The position numbers were made by a program, and so were the translations under genes. 64,000 nt of DNA from Legionella feeleii (GTDB lineage: Bacteria > Pseudomonadota > Gammaproteobacteria > Legionellales > Legionellaceae), in NCBI RefSeq assembly GCF_001467625.1, contig NZ_LNYB01000081.1:1-64000 (forward strand). The letters are read 5' to 3'. The notes under the pieces were generated by a model. That model searched no databases, had not been told where the DNA came from, and worked only from the letters and a program-made list of their open reading frames with translations. Every line of letters starts with the position of its first letter. The first letter of the stretch is position 1. Below are positions 36,391-43,193 of the stretch, one piece after another.

Positions 36391-36477
36391 ATGAAATTTA
36401 TCAATGTTGAAATTAACGAAACCCTAATGACTGAATTACTAAGCATGTGCTTTGAAATTCATTGTACAGTTGGTTAA
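36391..36477 (+). CDS. 28-residue peptide, candidate natural-product precursor or leader peptide
   Basis: The short ORF reads MKFINVEINETLMTELL at its start and SMCFEIHCTVG at its end. AAAGGAG lies six bases before the ATG, one of the best ribosome-binding sites in the window. The N-terminal part is acidic and amphipathic, like a short RiPP leader. The C-terminal part contains two Cys and one His. A hairpin follows 15 bases after the stop, then an exporter and putative oxidative enzymes. It could instead be a regulatory leader peptide, although it is not enriched in one amino acid. No homologue is known to me. Confidence 0.5.
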   Translation: MKFINVEINETLMTELLSMCFEIHCTVG

Positions 36478-36491
36478 TTAATTCATTTCAA

Positions 36492-36525
36492 TATTGTCGA
36501 TCAGAGAAAATTCTTTTCGACAATA
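36492..36525 (+). terminator. attenuator-like hairpin after the peptide ORF
   Basis: TATTGTCGA pairs exactly with TCGACAATA across a 16-nt loop. A T-rich stretch follows (CTCATTTTATATCTTT). Placed between a small ORF and the exporter gene, it could end most transcripts after the peptide, as in many peptide clusters, or be the switch of an attenuator. Confidence 0.5.
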
Positions 36526-36552
36526 CTCATTTTATATCTTTATGTGCTTAAG

Positions 36553-37455
36553 ATGCCTCTCAAATCAATCGTATCTATTTTATTTTCAATCTTTTTTCTT
36601 AGTCTAATCAGTCTATTTGTTAAGGTCACCTCAACAACTCACGTTTTCTTGGAAATATTCTTTTTTAAGTGTTTTTTTGGGTTACTACCTTTTTTGATTA
36701 TTTTGCCTTTCAAGCCAAAGATACTCTACACTAAGATAATTAAAGGCCATTTGATTCGAGCCTTAATGGTTTTTGCGAGTACGGGACTTTTATTTTTATC
36801 GATAACCCTTTTACCCATTACTGTTGTTTGCTCCATTTCTTATACCTCCCCCATTCTAACTATGTTACTAGGGGTGCTTTTATTAAAAGAAAAAATTCCC
36901 AAGTCTCATCTTGTGGCTATTGGGATTTGTTTCATAGGTATTTTAATTATTATCAACCCGCTTACCAATCAGTTTAACTATTTTGTAATAGTGCCTGTAT
37001 TACAGGTCTTGCTAGTAGCACTGAACAATGTGTTGCTAAAAAGGTTTGCTGTTACTGATAGCGAATTAACGATTATATTTTATAGCGCCTTATTTAACTT
37101 CTTTTTTGCTTTGCTGTTACCTATAAAATTTGTAATCCCAAACAATCTCAATTTATTGCTCTTTATGGCTATAGGAATATTATCTTCTGCTGTCATTCTT
37201 TTAAGAACTCGAGCTTATAAAAACACGGACCTTTCAAAACTCGCACTGTTTGAGTATACATCGATTGCATGGGCACTCCTTTATGACTATTTACTTGATT
37301 CAAAAAACTTAACTGCATCAACTATTGTAGGGGTGGGCATGATCGTGGCTAGCTGCTTTTATATTGCCTTCCTAAAACAAAGAAAAATAATTACAATTCA
37401 GCCAAATAATAAATTGTCGTTTAAGGAAAATACAAATGTTACAGAACAAATTTAA
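36553..37455 (+). CDS. EamA/DMT family transporter
   Basis: A drug/metabolite transporter of about 300 aa with ten predicted membrane helices, in two EamA halves. The first half has the family pattern SYTSPILTMLLGVLLLKEKIP near residues 96-118 and the second ends EYTSIAWALLYDYLLDS. Members export amino acids, metabolites or drugs from the cytoplasm. No strong ribosome-binding site is seen for the ATG at 36553 (GTG at 36544 is an alternative). The stop overlaps the next start by 20 bases. Context suggests that it exports the cluster product. Confidence 0.88.
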   Translation: MPLKSIVSILFSIFFLSLISLFVKVTSTTHVFLEIFFFKCFFGLLPFLIILPFKPKILYTKIIKGHLIRALMVFASTGLLFLSITLLPITVVCSISYTSPILTMLLGVLLLKEKIPKSHLVAIGICFIGILIIINPLTNQFNYFVIVPVLQVLLVALNNVLLKRFAVTDSELTIIFYSALFNFFFALLLPIKFVIPNNLNLLLFMAIGILSSAVILLRTRAYKNTDLSKLALFEYTSIAWALLYDYLLDSKNLTASTIVGVGMIVASCFYIAFLKQRKIITIQPNNKLSFKENTNVTEQI

Positions 37456-37927
37456 AACGGATGCGCTTTTCGATTTATTGCCTCATAAGATGGAAGAATA
37501 TTTTTACAGAAAATTAGTTGGTGAATCGCAGGAAGAAATAAGGGTTAAGTTAATTGAGTTTCTAAAATTCTGCTTATTATACCCTCAGGCAAAGTGTAAT
37601 ATTCCTTTTAATGACGAAATCGATGAAATTTGGCATTTGTGGATTCTTCAAACAAGACAGTATCAAGAGCTAATGGACAAACTTCCGACTAAAACCTTTA
37701 TACACCATACATCAAACGAATATACCACTGATGAAGAAATATTTGACCAAAAAAAAGAAGTAAACATGCAAGTGTCCTTTCTAGTTTCTTATGTCTACAA
37801 TTTCGGTGAGTTTACTGAAGAGACTGTTCATTTTTGGCCTATGGCAAATAAACTATATTATAAACACGATAATGATATGAATAAATTGAACCTGTTTCTG
37901 CGTGAACTTGCAGTCAATTACGCTTAG
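37436..37927 (+). CDS. GRDP-like (glycine-rich domain-containing) protein, 163 aa
   Basis: The segment DEIDEIWHLWILQTRQYQEL (Trp66, His67), followed by FIHHTSNE, matches the WH-x-HIL-x-T-x-x-Y pattern of the GRDP-like family (PF07173 type) as I recall it, here without the glycine-rich tail. The family's biochemical role is poorly known. It is helical and cytoplasmic. AAGGA lies nine bases before the ATG, which is inside the EamA gene. Only eight bases separate it from the oxygenase gene, so it is part of the same pathway, perhaps as an enzyme with metal-binding His residues or as a carrier. This function is inference. Confidence 0.7.
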   Translation: MLQNKFKTDALFDLLPHKMEEYFYRKLVGESQEEIRVKLIEFLKFCLLYPQAKCNIPFNDEIDEIWHLWILQTRQYQELMDKLPTKTFIHHTSNEYTTDEEIFDQKKEVNMQVSFLVSYVYNFGEFTEETVHFWPMANKLYYKHDNDMNKLNLFLRELAVNYA

Positions 37928-37935
37928 GGATCAGC

Positions 37936-38730
37936 ATGTTTGAGATGCAAGCTATTATTCCAGAAAATTGGGACTTACTCGATAAACCAATTAACGAAAC
38001 TAGTAGTTATAATAGCTGCCACTTTACAGAAGAGGAGTTAATCTCTAAGCCGGAGCCTGTGTTCGACAAATTAAACCAGCATGGTTTTTCTATAGTATCT
38101 TTAAAAACAGCAAAAACTTTAGAAGAAGCGACTTTATTACTCGATACATTGTTTGCAAATCGAATGTTACAATCGAGAATGATTGATAATTTTCATACCA
38201 TTATCACACCTGTTGCAGATTCAAAAAGAATTTTACATTCAGATAAAGCACAAACACTGCATGTAGATTGTGGTGATAATAATGTACAACCAGAAATAGT
38301 AATATTATATTGCATTGAAGCTGCAAAAAGTGGGGGAGAAAATCTCATAGTCCCTGTAAGTGCTATCCTTGCCTACTTGAATGCGTTAAATTTATCAGCC
38401 AATCAATTAGAAGCTCTTTATGATAAAAAAGCTATAACATATGAAAGAGGTGCCTCAACTCTCACTAGCTCTATAATGCACAAAGATAAAAATGGTACCT
38501 CTTGTATCAGCATCATGTATGCAGACCGCATTCGCTGTAAAACCAGCCTTCATGAAGCGCTTTTTAAAACAATTTTAGAGTTTGCTCATAGAGAAGAAAA
38601 TCAAATAAAGATCAAATTAAATGATGGAGACATTTTAATCATTAAGAATCATCAGGTACTTCATGGAAGAAGCAGATTCGAAGGCCAAAGAAAAATGGTA
38701 CGAATTTGGTACAAAGGAAGTTGTAAATAA
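37936..38730 (+). CDS. TauD/TfdA-like Fe(II)/2-oxoglutarate-dependent oxygenase
   Basis: A 264-aa member of the TauD/TfdA/CAS-like superfamily. The Fe ligands can be placed: His109 and Asp111 in LHVDCGD and the distal His243 in QVLHGRSRF. Arg256 in MVRIWY is the likely 2-oxoglutarate salt-bridge residue. These enzymes hydroxylate, desaturate or halogenate amino-acid-like substrates, free or on carriers. The gene has AGGGATC before the ATG, and its stop overlaps the next ATG (TAATG). All iron ligands are intact, so it should be active. Confidence 0.82.
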   Translation: MFEMQAIIPENWDLLDKPINETSSYNSCHFTEEELISKPEPVFDKLNQHGFSIVSLKTAKTLEEATLLLDTLFANRMLQSRMIDNFHTIITPVADSKRILHSDKAQTLHVDCGDNNVQPEIVILYCIEAAKSGGENLIVPVSAILAYLNALNLSANQLEALYDKKAITYERGASTLTSSIMHKDKNGTSCISIMYADRIRCKTSLHEALFKTILEFAHREENQIKIKLNDGDILIIKNHQVLHGRSRFEGQRKMVRIWYKGSCK

Positions 38731-39635
38731 TGCAACTCAGTAAAATTGGTTTTGGTAGTTTATCAATTAGTGGCCTTTGGGATGAGGTTAGCGAAAGCCA
38801 AGCTATCAACATTATCAACCATGCACTTGATAAAGGAATTAATTGGATTGATACCTCTCCTCTGTATGGTAACGGTCGTGCTGAAAAAATAATAGCGGAA
38901 GTCGCGAAAAATAGACGAGATGATTTTTTTATTGCAAATAAGTGTGGCCGAATAACTGCTGATAATGGACAAATAAAAACAGACATGAGCCCATCTACCT
39001 TGAAAAAAGAATTAGCCGATAGCTTAAACAAACTCAAAACTGCTAATATTGATTTATATCAGTGCCATGTAATTGATGCAAATATTCCTATTGAAGAGAC
39101 ATGGCAGGGCATGTCCGCACTTGTTAAAGAAGGGTTAGTTAAATATATTGGGGTATGTAACTATAATCTTTCTTCATTAAAAATAATCCAAAAAATTCAC
39201 CCGGTGTACTCAATTCAACTTCCTTTTAATATGGCTACGCATAAAACTGAGCCCGATTTAATAAGGTACTGCATTGAAAATAACATAAAAATTATCTCAT
39301 ATAGCCCCCTGCAATCAGGTTTATTATCAGGAGAATTTGACTTAAGCAAACTCAAAAAAAATGATAAGCGCCTTGCAAGAAAAGAGCTTTTCTCGGCTCA
39401 CAGCATAGAAAAACATCTTTATTTAGTAAATAAAATCAAACCCATTGCTTTAGAATTGAATATTCCATTCTCAACTCTCGCTATTAGCTGGGTTCTGCAA
39501 AATAAATTTATAAGCAATGTAATACTGGGTATGACGTCAATTCAACAATTAGATCAAAATATTCAAGCCTTAGCGATAAACTTTAAGCCCCCTGATCTCA
39601 AGCTAATATCACGATATATGGCAAGAATTTTTTAG
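38730..39635 (+). CDS. aldo/keto reductase, last gene of the putative pathway
   Basis: A 301-aa AKR close to the YdhF/general stress protein 69 type. The catalytic residues are in place: Asp and Tyr in WIDTSPLYGNGRAE (about residues 44-57), Lys in FFIANKCGR, and His in YQCHVID. The NADPH-binding end is SNVILGMTSIQQL. It overlaps the oxygenase gene (TAATG) and has AAAGGAAG upstream. In context it may reduce a carbonyl made by the oxygenase. It differs clearly from the AKR at 5710-6567. Confidence 0.87.
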   Translation: MQLSKIGFGSLSISGLWDEVSESQAINIINHALDKGINWIDTSPLYGNGRAEKIIAEVAKNRRDDFFIANKCGRITADNGQIKTDMSPSTLKKELADSLNKLKTANIDLYQCHVIDANIPIEETWQGMSALVKEGLVKYIGVCNYNLSSLKIIQKIHPVYSIQLPFNMATHKTEPDLIRYCIENNIKIISYSPLQSGLLSGEFDLSKLKKNDKRLARKELFSAHSIEKHLYLVNKIKPIALELNIPFSTLAISWVLQNKFISNVILGMTSIQQLDQNIQALAINFKPPDLKLISRYMARIF

Positions 39636-39660
39636 GACTGAGAAATATTTATAGGTAAAT

Positions 39661-39692
39661 AGTGTCGAATTGGTAAATGAAGACTCGACAAT
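39661..39692. repeat. hairpin resembling that at 36492-36525
   Basis: AGTGTCGA and TCGACAAT are separated by 16 nt, the same spacing and nearly the same arms as the hairpin upstream of the EamA gene. It lies 25 bases after the AKR stop, so it may end the operon. Confidence 0.45.
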
Positions 39693-39726
39693 GCCCCCGC
39701 AGTGATAAAAGGAGGCAAACCATATC

Positions 39727-39969
39727 CTATCTTATTGATTGTAAAAGTTTAAGCATCTCTAAATTTTGTTCTATTTTTTTATAATCTCCTTCAAAATTGA
39801 TGGTCTTTGGATTAAAAGAAACCAATATTTTTTGAAATTCATCTTCCTTGGCAGGCAGGTCAAGACTTACTTCAGTCCAAGTTGCGGGAAAGAGCTTCTT
39901 TACAATTGTGAATGTGTTCTGTTGGGGAACTGGTTTTTTCTTGGCATTGGCAACCCAGAATGCGCTCAT
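39727..39969 (-). CDS. small hypothetical protein, 80 aa
   Basis: The family is not recognised. The frame has an ATG but only a poor ribosome-binding site. The product is mixed charge with an amphipathic C-terminal helix (KKIEQNLEMLKLLQSI). It lies in debris between the island and the next gene and could be a remnant. Confidence 0.4.
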   Translation of the reverse strand: MSAFWVANAKKKPVPQQNTFTIVKKLFPATWTEVSLDLPAKEDEFQKILVSFNPKTINFEGDYKKIEQNLEMLKLLQSIR

Positions 39970-40000
39970 TTCAAAATCATAAATAACAAATGAATATGGA

Positions 40001-40327
40001 TTACCTAATAAAAGTGGGTATATCTATATCCATCATTGCCTTTAAAGCCATGGGGAAATTACCAAGATTCGTTTTTAAAACGCTTAAGCCTTTTGAGTCT
40101 TTTTGAAATTCGACTAGGTTATTTACCATTTTCAGTTCACCTAGACTATATAGCACATCTGAAATTATCTTATCATGTGCTTCCAACATACGTTTCATGT
40201 CTGATGTTTTTTTATCTATTTTGCTGATTTTATCATCTAATTTGGTTTGATTTGAAAAATGTTTGCTTACTTGGTCACATCCTGTGAGACCAATCAATAC
40301 AACCAGTAGTAAGAGTTTAAACTGCAT
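40001..40327 (-). CDS. small lipoprotein with coiled coil
   Basis: The 108-aa product starts with a lipoprotein signal (LLLVVLIGLTGC, lipobox LTGC, Cys about residue 17), followed by a helical, charged segment (LDDKISKIDKKTSDMKRML) that should form a coiled coil. I chose the ATG with GAGG eight bases upstream. No family is recognised. Small coiled-coil lipoproteins of this type occur near conjugation genes, and mobile-element remnants follow here, but this is only suggestive. Confidence 0.6.
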   Translation of the reverse strand: MQFKLLLLVVLIGLTGCDQVSKHFSNQTKLDDKISKIDKKTSDMKRMLEAHDKIISDVLYSLGELKMVNNLVEFQKDSKGLSVLKTNLGNFPMALKAMMDIDIPTFIR

Positions 40328-40449
40328 ATTTACAACCTCATTGGTATGGCGTATTAACAATTACTAAATTGACAGCAATTAATAAACTGAAAGAACGCCA
40401 TAATCTATACTTTTAACTCATATTTCGCATATAGAAACGGGAAAAGGGT

Positions 40450-40659
40450 CTACCACGAACGACCATTATTTACGTCGTTATTGTGATGACCTCCTGATGA
40501 GGCGAATGCGCTATTAGCCATTTGCTGTTGCTGCAATCGTTGTTGCTCTTGCTTATATGCTTGTTGCTGTCGTATTTGTTCTTGTTGTAAACGAGCTAAT
40601 TCCCCCTTTAAATGAACTCGAAAATCCAGTGTAAATTTAAATTGATTCTTTATTAATTT
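40450..40659 (-). pseudogene. Gln-rich C-terminal fragment without a start codon
   Basis: A 69-codon open frame with no ATG, GTG or TTG at its head reads LKGELARLQQEQIRQQQ and on through a Gln-rich helix to GRSW and a stop. A Gln-rich coil with a short polar end resembles the C-termini of conjugative transfer proteins. It looks like the surviving end of a longer gene lost from this site. Confidence 0.45.
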
Positions 40660-40837
40660 TTATGATCTGATTAAGCTGCTTTTTCCACTCTGTCATTTCC
40701 CGTGCCAAAGTCCTTATTTCAGCAGAGCGAGCACCATGCTTATAGGCATTCATCCGACTGATAGCTTTACCCTCGGAAGTTTTTACCCCTGCTGATTGCC
40801 AAGGTTTCCATCTAGCCCCATTTCTTTTACGCGCCAG
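40637..40837 (-). pseudogene. remnant of a small mobile-element-associated protein
   Basis: The frame encodes 66 residues with the motif VKTSEGKAISRMNAYKHGAR. KHG-motif small proteins of this form are widespread beside plasmid, phage and integrative-element genes. There is no standard start codon; a CTG at 40837 follows a stop directly. I read it as a decayed gene, or one with a mutated start. It overlaps the Gln-rich fragment in another frame, so both are probably relics of one element. Confidence 0.5.
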
Positions 40838-40864
40838 TTAGGCAAAGCCTCTAACCCCTTCAGC

Positions 40865-40885
40865 TATACTTGTTTGTACAAACAA
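40865..40885. promoter_or_regulatory. 16-bp palindrome next to a -10-like box
   Basis: TTGTTTGTACAAACAA (40870-40885) is a perfect palindrome. TATACT at 40865-40870 touches it on the upstream side, and the ATG of the next gene is 22 bases downstream. The geometry fits an operator for a dimeric regulator covering the transcription start. Confidence 0.45.
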
Positions 40886-40907
40886 TTACGTCAATAGATA
40901 GATTGAT

Positions 40908-42296
40908 ATGAAACTTAAAATCGTATTTTGCGAACCACCTGTGAAACACATTCAAGCTGCTGACGATGAAAAATTAATTGTCATTCAAAGTCCCTATAAG
41001 ATTATTCAGGCTGAATTAGGTGATACAAGAGAGTATGAAAAATTAGATGGCTCCAAAATGCCTGAAGATTTTACCTATGAACAATATTGCCATGAGATGA
41101 ATACCCTCATCCATACTGCTATCAGTGAAAGCAGTCTATCGGATCATAGTTACGATCAAATCACTATTGAGGGATTCAATCAACCTCCCAATTTTAAAAC
41201 AATCTGTTCTGAAATAGAAAAAAGACGGATACCCTGTGCTTCAAGCAGTAAAATTTTATTTGAAAACTGTTCTTTTGGGGGGAAACAATATACTGACTCA
41301 GTGAGTAGACTAGTTGGCTCCCTGCAAAATCACCATTTTGAACATCACCATGAACCATTAACTTTCGAAATAATTCTGACTGATCAACGTAAAACTCACC
41401 TATCCAAACATGATGAAGCGCGTCTTGCACTGTTGAAAGATGTGGTGGTATACCGAGGCAATGAGAATATTTCCCTGAAAACATTTAGGGATGATTCGCT
41501 AATTGGAGTGAAGAAGACTCCCTTAATAACAAGGTTAGAGGCGCCTACTTTTTTTTACCGCAACCCTATAAAAACGATGAATGGGCAAACCTCCGCTGAA
41601 ATGGTATTAAAAAACTTCTTCAGCCAGGAGGCACAGCAACAAAGTGATTTTACCTGTGGTCCAGCCACTGTAAAAATGGTTGCAGGTTATTTTGATTCCA
41701 TGCAAAGTCGAGGTTTTTATGGCGCTCCAGTAACCAATCAAGACGTATGGCATACAATCGCTCAAACCCCTGAAATGCTTCTTGCAGAGCAAGTAAATAC
41801 CTCAGAAGCAGAGGGCTCTGGTATTCCTGAAATCCGCAATGGATTGATAGAAATGGGCATTACTGTCTTTGATGATAATGGTTTGAGTGATAAAACCCAT
41901 GATGAAGAGACCTTAAGTGCCCATAAAGAATTGTTATGGAATAAAATCCATCAAATTGTGAAAATGGGTATCCCTGTCATTTTAAATATGCAAGATAGGG
42001 GTGGTTGTGGTCATTTTGAAGTAGTTATTGGTATTGAGGAGAGCCCGGAGGGAGAACACATCATTCTAGCCGAACCAGGAACGGCCTTGGTTGGTAATCT
42101 TGAGTTTGAGCATATTCCAAAAGATAAATTTATTGACCGATGGAAAAATATGAGTGGTGAATTTCACGGCCGATTTATGATTTTATCCCCTAATGAAGCC
42201 TCCAGCCATAAAATAGATACCATTCTCGCAGATGTACCTCACTATAAAAATGGGGAAGAAATGAACAGAAGAGCAGAGTCCACACCTGGCATCTGA
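40908..42296 (+). CDS. C39-like papain-fold protein, candidate effector, 462 aa
   Basis: Residues 1-200 match no family I know. Residues 235-430 look like a C39-type cysteine peptidase: DFTCGPATVKMVAGYF with the nucleophile Cys250, then GGCGHFEVVIGI with His369, and AEPGTA, where Glu389 takes the position usually held by Asp or Asn. Bacterial relatives cleave peptides; as an orphan with a large N-terminal domain and no signal peptide, it is a fair Dot/Icm substrate candidate. Expression may be governed by the palindrome just upstream. Activity is inferred. Confidence 0.68.
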   Translation: MKLKIVFCEPPVKHIQAADDEKLIVIQSPYKIIQAELGDTREYEKLDGSKMPEDFTYEQYCHEMNTLIHTAISESSLSDHSYDQITIEGFNQPPNFKTICSEIEKRRIPCASSSKILFENCSFGGKQYTDSVSRLVGSLQNHHFEHHHEPLTFEIILTDQRKTHLSKHDEARLALLKDVVVYRGNENISLKTFRDDSLIGVKKTPLITRLEAPTFFYRNPIKTMNGQTSAEMVLKNFFSQEAQQQSDFTCGPATVKMVAGYFDSMQSRGFYGAPVTNQDVWHTIAQTPEMLLAEQVNTSEAEGSGIPEIRNGLIEMGITVFDDNGLSDKTHDEETLSAHKELLWNKIHQIVKMGIPVILNMQDRGGCGHFEVVIGIEESPEGEHIILAEPGTALVGNLEFEHIPKDKFIDRWKNMSGEFHGRFMILSPNEASSHKIDTILADVPHYKNGEEMNRRAESTPGI

Positions 42297-42535
42297 GCTT
42301 ATGCAGGATAACAACTGAGGACTTTAGGTAGTTTAAAAAATAGCGCTGTCCTTGAGAACGAAAACCTTGGTTTCGCTACGCTTTATCAAGGCTACCAGCA
42401 TCATGTTTTCTATCGTCTACTTGGCAACGATCAGGACACTATTGTTTTTCCTAAAACGTACTCTTATTATTTGCACATAAAGAACATTCATAAGAGCATT
42501 CTTAGGATGTTAATGGTTTGAATCAGGGAGGAAGT

Positions 42536-43045
42536 ATGTTCTATAGGATTTTGTTTCTTTTAACCATTCCCTTTTTATCCTTTGCTGATCCCGCCCCCTT
42601 CGGTTTAGAAATCAATAAAACCACACTTCCAGAGGCCCGCAAACTATATTCATTAGCACTCGCCTCTAAAAACAAGGAAAGCAAAACAAAAACTTACCAG
42701 ATCGATACCAGAAAAATTAATTTCAAAGGATTACTCTCTCTTCAGGCTACCTTCAATGAAAAAGGGATCCTCGCAGCTGTCCATGGAACCATGGAAAAAA
42801 CAAATTTCGAAAGAATGTTAACGACTCTTGATAACAAATATGAATTAATAACAAAAGACGTTCCTCCGGCAGGTAACAAAGAAGCAAAACTTAAAGATCA
42901 CAATACCATTATTTTCATTGAAGCCCCTCATCTCAGTACACAAATGGCTTTTCTATACATGAATGAACAGATATGGAATAAAGCAATGGCTACAATTGCC
43001 AAGAATGGGAACAATCAAAAATTACAGGAAAAACGTCAGGCATAA
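42536..43045 (+). CDS. secreted hypothetical protein, 169 aa
   Basis: The start at 42536 has a textbook GGAGG nine bases upstream. Residues 1-18 are a Sec signal peptide (FLLTIPFLSFADP). The mature part is a mixed alpha/beta domain rich in Lys. Its role is unknown; it is probably a periplasmic protein. It is a single gene with 100-200 bp gaps on both sides. Confidence 0.7.
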   Translation: MFYRILFLLTIPFLSFADPAPFGLEINKTTLPEARKLYSLALASKNKESKTKTYQIDTRKINFKGLLSLQATFNEKGILAAVHGTMEKTNFERMLTTLDNKYELITKDVPPAGNKEAKLKDHNTIIFIEAPHLSTQMAFLYMNEQIWNKAMATIAKNGNNQKLQEKRQA

Positions 43046-43193
43046 TGTCATCAAGGTTTAGATAGTATGCCAATAACGGCTAAAGCTTTGTTTATCTTTT
43101 ATAAAATCTGTCAACAGTTGATTCCCCTCCTAATACTGGCTTAATATTCCTGCTGTATTATTGCGCGCATATTGATCTACTTAACGAATAATT

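Noticed and set aside
36391-36477. Classical amino-acid-biosynthesis leader peptide
   Set aside because: There is no run of a single amino acid, and downstream genes are not biosynthetic for one; kept only as an alternative to a precursor peptide.
40500-40620. Repeated TTGCTGTTG/TTGTTGCTC units resembling a short repeat array
   Set aside because: They are Gln codons of a coiled-coil fragment on the minus strand; units are irregular and there are no spacers, so it is not CRISPR.
36275-40900. attR-like repeat of the tRNA-Asn 3' end
   Set aside because: I looked for GTTCGAGCCC and CCGGGGAGCCA downstream and saw none, so no attachment site is reported.
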